DNA of 7,820 bases from Zavarzinia sp. GTDB taxonomy: Bacteria; Pseudomonadota; Alphaproteobacteria; Zavarziniales; Zavarziniaceae. The stretch is from the NCBI GenBank assembly GCA_028694545.1, contig JAQVKV010000077.1, forward strand, positions 1 to 7,820, written 5' to 3'. The notes under the pieces are model-generated. The model made no database searches and had not been told where the DNA came from. It was given only the letters and a program-made list of their open reading frames with translations. Positions 1-5,765 of this stretch are shown here, piece after piece (position 1 is the first letter of the stretch; the number at the start of each line of letters is the position of its first letter). The translations under genes and the position numbers were made by a program.

Positions 1-46
1 AAGACCAGGGGCAGTCGGCATAGATGACTTTGTACTTCTCCCCCAT
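1..46 (-). CDS. MT-A70-like adenine methyltransferase, N-terminal fragment cut by the window edge
   Basis: An ATG at 46-44 (minus strand) opens a frame reading MGEKYKVIYADCPWS up to the window edge. A GAGGAG ribosome site (complement of 53-58) lies 6 bases upstream. The pattern K-Y-x-V-I-Y-A-D-x-P-W is the usual opening of MT-A70 family N6-adenine methyltransferases, common in phages and prophages, where DPPW is the catalytic motif. Here the second motif position is Cys (DCPW). The start lies 3 bases beyond the stop of the upstream ATPase gene, so the two are almost certainly co-transcribed. Only 15 residues are visible, so the assignment rests on one motif. If correct, the protein would methylate adenine in DNA using S-adenosylmethionine, perhaps to protect phage DNA (inference). 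Confidence 0.6.
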   Translation of the reverse strand, partial: MGEKYKVIYADCPWS

Positions 47-49
47 TGA

Positions 50-925
50 CTACTCCTCGTCCGGAGCAACCCGACAATTCCTCATCCACTCTGGACCAAA
101 GGACTTTTTGGTAGGAACCCAGAACTCCACCCTGCCGTCCTCCAGAGCAGAATTGTTATCGCGTAGCACGCTGGCTTTGACATCGCCACGTACCCTGTCC
201 AGTAGCACGAGCGTCTCCGGCTGGTAGGGTAGTGTAGGCGTTCCACCAAGGCTGGAATCAATACCGAATTCCAATCGCAACTCCTTGCGATCTATATTCT
301 CACTACGGGTAGGCGACTCCTTCGGCGGCCGGGTAAGTATCGTAGTCATCGCCACGTTGATGTCATCTCTGGCCACCAGCACTTGAAGGAACTCCGCATC
401 ATGAGCTGACTTGGCGATATTCCAGAAATGGTCCGGTTGCGGGATAGGACTTCCCTTTCGCCCTTCAGTAGATCGCCGCTTGGCTAAGAATTCAGCTTTG
501 GATAATCCTGTCACCTCGCGGTAGGCGAGATCCTGGGTGTGCTCCCAGATACGAGCCATGCTCTCAACCATTATCCAGTCGCCAGGCTTGATAGTCTCTA
601 ACACCTTGCCAAACGCCAGGAGTAGCTCATCCATCGTCTGGCAGTAGTAGTAAATAATATTGTCGGGAGCACTGGCTCCGAACTGACGGTACACGCTGGC
701 AAATTTGTGCTCTGTATCGAGAACATACACTTTCGCTCCAGGATTATAGATGACACAGCCGTCAAGGTTATCAACCTTACCATTGACCACCATAGCTATG
801 GATATCAGGGCAGATGTTTTCCCCACTCCGTCCTTGCCTCCGATGAGGATAAATTCTCGTCCGGCACCAGCAGTCAGAAGATCGCTGGATGTCAAAGGGA
901 TAATATGATTCTGATTATTGCTCAT
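50..925 (-). CDS. Phage-type RecA-fold P-loop ATPase
   Basis: This 291-residue protein starts at ATG 925-923, chosen because a GGAGG (complement of 932-936) sits 6 bases upstream; the frame stays open further upstream but has no better site. A Walker A motif GKDGVGKT is at residues 30-37. A beta-strand ending VLDTE (68-72) resembles the segment carrying the catalytic Glu in RecA/Rad51/KaiC folds. A Walker B-like strand WIMVES is at 117-122. The order fits a single-domain RecA-like ATPase such as the Sak4/AAA_24-type proteins of phage recombination and replication modules; the exact family cannot be fixed by eye. Its start overlaps the upstream ORF by 11 bases and its stop is 3 bases before the methyltransferase start, an operon layout typical of phages. 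Base composition is far lower in G+C than the genes from 1203 onward. It is probably a cytoplasmic DNA-metabolism ATPase (inference). Confidence 0.75.
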   Translation of the reverse strand: MSNNQNHIIPLTSSDLLTAGAGREFILIGGKDGVGKTSALISIAMVVNGKVDNLDGCVIYNPGAKVYVLDTEHKFASVYRQFGASAPDNIIYYYCQTMDELLLAFGKVLETIKPGDWIMVESMARIWEHTQDLAYREVTGLSKAEFLAKRRSTEGRKGSPIPQPDHFWNIAKSAHDAEFLQVLVARDDINVAMTTILTRPPKESPTRSENIDRKELRLEFGIDSSLGGTPTLPYQPETLVLLDRVRGDVKASVLRDNNSALEDGRVEFWVPTKKSFGPEWMRNCRVAPDEE

Positions 926-1202
926 GCGTAACCTCCGGGCAAAAGCCCCTTTCCTGTAGATAGTTTCGTGTGCTATAACTATATCGTGCCAGCGGTCCTC
1001 GATACTTTGCCCCGTCAACCGGATAATACGCAAACTCGGTCCCGCAGACCATCCAGCCAAGGTCAGGAAGCCACATAATGCCGTCTAGCGAGGCGATAAT
1101 GCGGTCTTTGATACTTTCTACGTCCGGCTGGTAAAAACCGCCCAGATTCGCAACGTAGTGCGTCAGATAGCAGTCTACGGATGTCCCCCAGATGAGTCCC
1201 CA
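915..1202 (-). CDS. Unknown phage-like ORF, 3' part only, fused to the helicase frame
   Basis: About 95 codons follow the break in the helicase and end at TAA 917-915. The codons read as ordinary protein: many aromatic residues, a central stretch with DGIMWLPDLGW, and a tail ending CPEVTHEQ. I do not recognise the family. The last 11 bases overlap the start of the ATPase gene, and the ATPase ribosome site lies inside this frame, which suggests translational coupling and supports a real gene. No credible start exists on this side of the join: the only in-frame ATGs (IMW and GWMV) lack a ribosome site. The N-terminus has therefore been lost at the join. Composition matches the ATPase gene (32 G+C of 60 at 1021-1080), not the helicase. 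Confidence 0.6.
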   Translation of the reverse strand, partial: WGLIWGTSVDCYLTHYVANLGGFYQPDVESIKDRIIASLDGIMWLPDLGWMVCGTEFAYYPVDGAKYRGPLARYSYSTRNYLQERGFCPEVTHEQ

Positions 1203-1208
1203 TGGATC
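1200..1208. other. Breakpoint joining the helicase gene to phage-like DNA
   Basis: On the minus strand the helicase reads normally through VWFQMNVGRRNNADP. In related helicases this is followed by a sequence like RWLIPLICRRGH, but here it becomes WGLIWGTSVDC. The change falls within CCATGG (1200-1205), next to GATC (1205-1208). Composition, codon use and protein family all change here. No duplication, terminal repeat or integrase is seen. Confidence 0.7.
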
Positions 1209-2621
1209 GGCATTGTTGCGCCGCCCGACATTCATCTGGAACCAGACGCCGCTGTCGCCGCCACCGGCCGGACGCCCGCCCGACAGGCGCGGGCCGCGCG
1301 CGGGCGCGGGCGCTTCCTCGCTCAGGTCCTCGGGCGCCGGCAGGTCGGTGCGACGCAGGCGGATCAGGGCGGCGGCGATGCGCTCGGCGCCGTGGCGCTC
1401 CAGCAGCTCGCGGGCCAGCACCAGATCCTCTTCCGTCGCCTCCGCCGTCAGGGCGGGATCGGCCAGCAGGCGCTCGTGGTCGAGACGCTGGATCTCGTCG
1501 GCGGTCGGGGCGCCCGACCAGACGATGTTCAGGCGCGTGCCCATCAGGAGCTGTTCGGCCCGGCGGCGCCGGTGGTAGGGCACGACGATGACGCAGGTGC
1601 CCTTGCGCCCTGCGCGCCCGGTGCGGCCGGAACGGTGCAGCAGGGTCTCGCGGTTGTTCGGCAGCTCGGCGTGGATGACGAGGTCGAGATTGGGCACGTC
1701 GATGCCGCGCGCAGCGACGTCGGTCGCGACGCAGACACGGGCCCTGCCGTCGCGCACCGCCTGCAGGGCATGGGTGCGCTCGTTCTGGGACAATTCGCCC
1801 GACAGCGCCACGGTGGTGAAGCCGCGCTCCTGCAGGCTGGCCTGCAGGTGGCGCACGGATTCGCGCGTGGTGCAGAAGATCATCGTCACCCGCGAGTCGT
1901 AGTAACGCAGGATGTTCACCACCGCGTGCTCGACCTCGTTCGGGGCGACGCGCACGGCGCGATATTCGATGTCGGCATGGGCCTGGCCACGCGCCGTCGC
2001 CTCGATGCGCAGGGCGTCGCGCTGGTAGTTCGTCGCCATGCGCGCGATCTCGGGCGCGATGGTGGCCGAGAACAGCAGGGTGCGGCGGCTGTCGGGCGTC
2101 GTCTCGAGGATGAACTCGAGGTCTTCCTGGAAGCCGAGGTCGAGCATCTCGTCCGCTTCGTCGAGGACGACGACGCGCAGGCCCCCGGTCTCGATCCGGC
2201 CGCGTTCGAGGTGGTCGCGCAGGCGCCCCGGGGTGCCGACGATGATATGGGCGCCGTCATGGAGCGCGCGGGCCTCGCGCCGGACGTCCATGCCGCCGAC
2301 GCAGGAGACCACGCGGGCCCCGGCCGGGCCGTAGAGCCAGGAGAGTTCGGTGTGCACCTGCATGGCCAGTTCGCGCGTCGGCGCGATGATCAGGGCGAGC
2401 GGGGCGGCGCGCTGCGGAAAGCGCTCGTCTTCGCCGAGCAGGTCGCCGGCGATCGCCAGCGCATAGGCAATGGTCTTGCCGGAACCGGTCTGGGCGGAGA
2501 CCAGGAGGTCGCGGCCCATGGCCTCTTGTTCGAGGACGGCGGTCTGGACGGCGGTCGGCTCGGCGTAGTCGCGGGCGGCGAGGGCACCGTTCAGATGGGG
2601 ATTGATGAAGGGAAAGGGCAT
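1203..2621 (-). pseudogene. DEAD-box RNA helicase lacking its C-terminal RNA-binding domain
   Basis: About 473 residues of an ATP-dependent RNA helicase are present, starting at ATG 2621-2619 with a modest GAGG (complement of 2626-2629) 4 bases upstream. All core motifs are intact: Q-motif region with PTAVQ at 22-26, motif I AQTGSGKT 43-50, Ia PTRELA 81-86, Ib TPGR 130-133, II DEAD 154-157, III SAT 185-187, V ATDVAARGID 299-308 and VI HRSGRTGR 329-336. A Pro/Gly/Ala-rich linker (about 428-456) leads into VWFQMNVGRRNNADP, the first strand of a DbpA-type RNA-binding domain. The rest of that domain is missing: the frame passes into unrelated phage-like codons. Such proteins remodel rRNA or mRNA structure in the cytoplasm. 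The ATPase core could fold, but RNA targeting is probably impaired if the join is real. If the join is an assembly error, the gene is simply cut here. Confidence 0.88.
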
Positions 2622-2704
2622 TGGGCCTCGGTCGAGCCGGTTCGGGACAGGGCGGCGGAAAGGTCAGGTGCCGCCTTGCGGGGAAACAGGCCCGGAAAGG
2701 GAAC

Positions 2705-2722
2705 GGCGCGCGGAAACGCGCC
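2705..2722. repeat. Inverted repeat, 6-bp stem
   Basis: GGCGCG (2705-2710) and CGCGCC (2717-2722) are perfect complements around a 6-base loop, in the leader region of the helicase gene. No T-run follows on either strand, so it is not a canonical terminator. In DNA this GC-rich, stems of this size can occur by chance. Confidence 0.35.
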
Positions 2723-2743
2723 ATGCGCGTCCGGTGCCACTTC

Positions 2744-2821
2744 CTACATGATCTTGGCGGCGAACGCCATGGCGCCGCGCGCATGGCCACCCGGATTTTG
2801 CGAGGGGGCCGGGGCGGACAT
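2744..2821 (-). CDS. Possible 25-residue small protein (weak)
   Basis: ATG 2821-2819 to TAG 2746-2744 gives 25 residues, opening MSAPAPSQNPGG and ending AMAFAAKIM. It lies in the helicase leader region on the same strand. There is no ribosome site; the bases before the ATG instead form one arm of the hairpin at 2821-2835. The residue mix is protein-like but too short to judge. It could be a leader peptide or chance. Confidence 0.12.
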   Translation of the reverse strand: MSAPAPSQNPGGHARGAMAFAAKIM

Positions 2822-2835
2822 GCCCGAAACGGGCA
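2821..2835. repeat. Inverted repeat, 6-bp stem with 3-base loop
   Basis: TGCCCG (2821-2826) and CGGGCA (2830-2835) are perfect complements around AAA. No T-run follows. On the minus strand the hairpin covers the first base of the start codon of the small ORF at 2744-2821. Its role is unknown. Confidence 0.4.
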
Positions 2836-2929
2836 GGGAACGGGCCATGACCCATGCCCTCGATACGAGTTGTCGGCGGGCGGAGCCGGTTCATCATCGA
2901 TGCGGCTACAGCACGATGGAGAGGGCAGG

Positions 2930-3808
2930 GTGAGCACTTCCGCCGAAACCACGATCATGGAAGCGGCACCGGGCATCGACGCGCCCCTGACCGCCCGCGA
3001 CCTCGACCGGATGATCCCAGGGGTGCTGGACGGGCTGAACATCCTCGCCGGCGGCGCCAATGTCATCCTGCAATTGGGCTGGCCCGGCGTCGGCCATGGC
3101 GTCGCGGAAAGCCGGGTCGAGAGCGGCAGCCTGCTGAAACATCCCTTCAAGCGCACGCGCACCACGCTGACCTATCTCGCGGTCGCGACCATGGGCACTG
3201 CGGCGGAGAAGCGCGCCTATGCCGGGGCGGTGAACCGGGTGCATGCCCGGGTTCATTCGACGGATCAGTCGCCGGTCCGCTATTCGGCCATGGATCCGGA
3301 GTTGCAGCTCTGGGTCGCCGCCTGTCTCTATTATGGCTTCGTCGATTCCCTGACCAAGTTCCGCAAGGCCCCGGCCCCGGAGGTCGCCGCCGATTTCTAC
3401 AGGCGCGCGGAAGGCCTTGGCACCATGCTGCAGGTCCGGCCCGGCCTGTGGCCGGCGGATCTCGAAGCCTACCGGGCCTATTGGGCGCAGGGCCTCGCCC
3501 GGGTCGCGATCGACGGGACGGTGCGGCGCTATCTGAACGATCTCGCCGAACTGCGGTTCCTGCCGAAGCCGCTCGCCTTCCTGTTCGGGCGCTTCAACCG
3601 CTTCGTGACCACGGGTTTCCTGCCGCCCGAGCTGCGCGCGGCCATGGGCTTCGACTGGGACGCGGGGCGGGAGCGCCGCTTCCTGCGCCTGACCCGCCGG
3701 CTCGGCACGGTGAATGGGCTGATGCCGCGCGTGCTGCGCCAGGCGCCCTATCTCTATGTCCTATGGGACTTCCGGCGTCGCCTGCGCAAGGGCCTGCCGC
3801 TGGTCTGA
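2930..3808 (+). CDS. DUF2236 / MpaB-rubber oxygenase family protein
   Basis: This 292-residue protein starts at GTG 2930, supported by GGAGAGGG at 2918-2925. An ATG at 2957 has no ribosome site, and the open frame upstream does not read like protein. The body fits the ER-bound oxygenase MpaB / rubber oxygenase (Lcp) catalytic domain, formerly DUF2236. An Arg/Thr-rich segment KRTRTT is at 74-79. VNRVHARVHS at 101-110 carries His105 and His109, followed by RYSAMDPELQLWVAACLYYG at 117-136. In Lcp the equivalent region supplies the His that binds a b-type haem; which His does so here is inference. No signal peptide or clear membrane span is seen, so it is probably cytoplasmic or peripheral. The true substrate of bacterial members is mostly unknown. 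The last 48 bases overlap the end of the convergent SDR gene. Confidence 0.82.
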   Translation: MSTSAETTIMEAAPGIDAPLTARDLDRMIPGVLDGLNILAGGANVILQLGWPGVGHGVAESRVESGSLLKHPFKRTRTTLTYLAVATMGTAAEKRAYAGAVNRVHARVHSTDQSPVRYSAMDPELQLWVAACLYYGFVDSLTKFRKAPAPEVAADFYRRAEGLGTMLQVRPGLWPADLEAYRAYWAQGLARVAIDGTVRRYLNDLAELRFLPKPLAFLFGRFNRFVTTGFLPPELRAAMGFDWDAGRERRFLRLTRRLGTVNGLMPRVLRQAPYLYVLWDFRRRLRKGLPLV

Positions 3809-4750
3809 CGGGGCGAGGCAGCCAAGGGCCGTCAGGCTTTCGCGCAAGGCGTGGTCGAGGGGCGTGTGCGGTTCCTCGCCCAGGAAGGCGACGAGGCGGC
3901 GGTTGTCGAGGCGCAAGGGCACGCGCCACAGGTAGCGCATCTCCAGGATTTCCCGGAACAGCGGCACGGCCGGTGCCGCGAGGCGCAGGACCCACCAGGG
4001 CAGGCGGCGGATCGGCAGGTCCGGCCGGCCGGCGACCCTTCGGATCGCCTCCGCCATGCCGATGCCGCGCTCGAACCAGTGGCCGTCGAAATGAAAGCGG
4101 GCGAAAGGCGGCAACTCCTCCTCGCGGTCGAGCAGGCGGGCGAGGGTCTCCGCCACGTCGGGCAGATAGGCCCAGGCATGGCCCACATGCGCCTCGCCCG
4201 GCCAGGTGACGGCGGCCAGCGGCCGGCCGGGCTTCACCAGTCCCTGCGTGAACCAGGAATTGCCCGTGCGTGGCCCGAAGAAATCGCCGGCGCGCAGGAT
4301 CAGCGCCGGCAGGCCCGAGGTTTCGAGCCGGTGCTCCATGGCGATGCGCAGGCGGCCCTTCACCGTTTCGGCGCGCTGGGGCGCATCTTCCGTCAGCAGG
4401 CGGGGGCCGTCGGCCGGGTAATTGTAGATCGTGCCGGGCAGGACGATGCGGGCGCCATGGCGCGTGGCGGCGGCGATCGTCGCCTCGATCATGGGCAGGA
4501 CGAGGCGCGGCCAGTCGCGATAGCCGGGCGGGTTCACCGCATGGACGATGACAGCGCAGCCCTCCGCCGCCTTCGTCACGGTGGTGGCATCGAGGGCATC
4601 GCCCTCGATCCAGTCGAGGCCGGGCAGGGCGGGGGCGCGGGCGCGGTCGCGGATCAGCCCGCGCAAGTGCCAGCCGTGGCGGGCCAGCGCGCGGGCGGTT
4701 TCGCCGCCGACGCCGCCGGTGGCGCCGAGGATCAGGGCTGTCTTCGTCAT
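3761..4750 (-). CDS. NAD(P)-binding SDR / epimerase-like protein
   Basis: This 329-residue protein starts at ATG 4750-4748, chosen because AAGGAG (complement of 4758-4763) lies 7 bases upstream; the frame is open further upstream but would run through the control region. The N-terminal Rossmann motif GATGGVG at residues 9-15 binds NAD(P), and D52 plus a VIVHAVNPP strand (67-75) follow as in extended or atypical SDRs. The usual catalytic YxxxK is not evident. Where it is expected (about 131-135, before AMEH) the residues are K131 and R135, while tyrosines at 109 and 111 lie earlier. It may be an atypical, NmrA-like or sugar-epimerase-like member with altered or no oxidoreductase activity. It is transcribed divergently from the LysR gene and is its most likely target. 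Its 3' end overlaps the DUF2236 gene. Confidence 0.85.
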   Translation of the reverse strand: MTKTALILGATGGVGGETARALARHGWHLRGLIRDRARAPALPGLDWIEGDALDATTVTKAAEGCAVIVHAVNPPGYRDWPRLVLPMIEATIAAATRHGARIVLPGTIYNYPADGPRLLTEDAPQRAETVKGRLRIAMEHRLETSGLPALILRAGDFFGPRTGNSWFTQGLVKPGRPLAAVTWPGEAHVGHAWAYLPDVAETLARLLDREEELPPFARFHFDGHWFERGIGMAEAIRRVAGRPDLPIRRLPWWVLRLAAPAVPLFREILEMRYLWRVPLRLDNRRLVAFLGEEPHTPLDHALRESLTALGCLAPSDQRQALAQATPEVP

Positions 4751-4798
4751 CTCGTCTCTCCTTGGTCGGGTGCGGAGAGGATGGCGGGGCTTCCTGCT

Positions 4799-4822
4799 GT
4801 TTGAAATTGCATGAAGTGAAAC
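4799..4822. promoter_or_regulatory. Candidate LysR operator (imperfect palindrome)
   Basis: The 91-base gap between the divergent SDR and LysR genes contains a 24-base imperfect palindrome. Outer arms GTTT (4799-4802) and AAAC (4819-4822) match perfectly, and inner A and TT positions also pair, giving 7 of 12 symmetric matches. Its AT-richness stands out from the surroundings. LysR regulators typically bind such T-N11-A-like dyads in the gap to a divergent target and repress their own gene. No binding data are available. Confidence 0.5.
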
Positions 4823-4834
4823 ATCAGCTATAAG
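4807..4834 (+). promoter_or_regulatory. Candidate LysR-gene promoter giving a leaderless mRNA
   Basis: TTGCAT (4807-4812) and TATAAG (4829-4834) are separated by 16 bases and resemble a sigma-70 -35/-10 pair. The -10 box ends 7 bases before the ATG at 4842, so transcription would begin at or beside the start codon. This fits the absence of any Shine-Dalgarno sequence there. The -35 overlaps the candidate operator, consistent with autorepression. Confidence 0.45.
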
Positions 4835-4841
4835 AAAATCC

Positions 4842-5765
4842 ATGAACACGCCGGGCTGGGACCATTACCGGAGCCTGCTGGCCGTGCTCGACGGGGGCAG
4901 CCTGTCGGCGGCGGCGCGCCATCTCGGCCTGACCCAGCCGACTGTCGGTCATCACATCGCGGCGCTGGAGGCGGGGCTGGGCGTGCCGCTCTTCCTGCGC
5001 TCGCCCCGGGGCCTGACGGCGACGGAGACGGCGCTGCAACTCCGCCCCCATGCGGAAGCGATGGCCCTTGCCGCCGCCGCGCTGGAGCGGGCGGCCTCGG
5101 GCCCGGCCGAAGGGCTGGCCGGCACGGTCCGCGTCACGGCGAGCGACGTGGTGGGCGGCCTCGTCCTGCCGTCCGTGCTGGCGGCGATGCGCAACGCGCT
5201 GCCGGGGATCGTGGTCGAACTTTCCCTGTCCAACCGGACGGCGGACCTGCTGCAACAGGAAGCGGATATCGCGATCCGCATGGTGCGGCCGGTGCAAGGG
5301 GCGCTGGTCGCACGCCATCTCGGCGACGTCGGTTTGGGTTTCTATGCGACGCGGGACTATCTTGCCCGCAGGGGCACGCCGAAAAAGCTGCGGGACCTCA
5401 TGGATCACGGCATCATCGGGCCGGACCGGGACATGGCGGCGGTGCGCGGTCTGCCGGGGGCGGAGGCGGGGCTGGCCGGCATTCCCTTCGTCCTGAAGGT
5501 GGACAGCCAGGTGGCGCAATTCGCGGCGATCCGCGCCGGCGTCGGCATCGGCGTCTGCCAGCACGCGCTGGCGGTGGCGGAGCCCGATCTCGTGCCCCTG
5601 CTGGCGGACGCGTTCCATCCCGTTTTACCGGTCTGGCTGGTCCGGCATGAGGATCTGCGGGCCAGCCGGCGCATCGGCGCCGTGTTCGATTTCCTGGCGG
5701 CGGCCCTTGGCGCTTACATCGCCCGGGGGCGGGCCGCCATGCCGATGAAGGAGCAGACGACGTGA
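4842..5765 (+). CDS. LysR-family transcriptional regulator
   Basis: This 307-residue protein begins MNTPGWDHYRSLLAVLDGGS, the standard opening of a LysR winged helix-turn-helix (about 5-64, with LSAAARHLGLTQPTVGHHIA as the DNA-reading part). The effector-binding domain follows from about 95 to 292, with ADIAIR at 141-146 and GVGIGV at 233-238, both typical of the family. The start is fixed by domain homology: beginning later would delete part of the helix-turn-helix. It has no ribosome site, and a -10-like box lies just upstream, suggesting leaderless translation. The stop overlaps the GTG of the peptidase gene (GTGA). It probably controls the divergent SDR gene, itself and the peptidase. The inducer is unknown. 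Confidence 0.93.
   Translation: MNTPGWDHYRSLLAVLDGGSLSAAARHLGLTQPTVGHHIAALEAGLGVPLFLRSPRGLTATETALQLRPHAEAMALAAAALERAASGPAEGLAGTVRVTASDVVGGLVLPSVLAAMRNALPGIVVELSLSNRTADLLQQEADIAIRMVRPVQGALVARHLGDVGLGFYATRDYLARRGTPKKLRDLMDHGIIGPDRDMAAVRGLPGAEAGLAGIPFVLKVDSQVAQFAAIRAGVGIGVCQHALAVAEPDLVPLLADAFHPVLPVWLVRHEDLRASRRIGAVFDFLAAALGAYIARGRAAMPMKEQTT

Larger units (their letters stand above)
1..1202 (-). mobile_element. Phage- or prophage-derived segment, incomplete at both ends
   Basis: Three minus-strand frames (unknown ORF, RecA-like ATPase, MT-A70-like methyltransferase) are packed with an 11-base overlap and a 3-base gap. Hand-counted G+C is 27/60 at 601-660, 26/60 at 721-780 and 32/60 at 1081-1140, against 53/60 at 1261-1320. 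An ATPase beside an MT-A70 methyltransferase fits a phage early-region module. No integrase, att repeat or inverted terminal repeat is visible, and the segment runs off the left edge. It could be an integrated element, a foreign segment brought in by recombination, or an assembly chimera with a phage contig. Confidence 0.5.
2622..2929. other. Divergent intergenic region between helicase and DUF2236 genes
   Basis: This 308-base GC-rich gap should hold the 5' leaders and promoters of both divergent genes. I cannot point to a convincing -35/-10 pair for either. It contains two perfect 6-bp-stem hairpins (2705-2722 and 2821-2835) and a short weak ORF at 2744-2821. The DUF2236 frame is open through the whole gap but does not read like protein before its GTG start. 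Confidence 0.6.

Noticed and set aside
2621..2929. N-terminal extension of the DUF2236 protein by 103 codons
   Set aside because: The frame is open, but the residues are Arg/Gly-rich without family likeness, while GTG 2930 has a good ribosome site.
1158..2933. A 591-codon plus-strand open frame opposite the helicase
   Set aside because: It lies antisense to a helicase with every DEAD-box motif. Its residues are a low-quality mix rich in Arg, Gly and Ala, as expected from the opposite strand of high-GC coding DNA.
2854..4209. A long plus-strand frame across the DUF2236 and SDR genes
   Set aside because: It spans two real genes in a different frame, with biased Arg/Gly/Pro composition and no domain pattern.
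4824..5618. Minus-strand frame opposite the LysR gene
   Set aside because: Its Arg/Gln/His-rich shadow sequence conflicts with the clear LysR domain on the plus strand.
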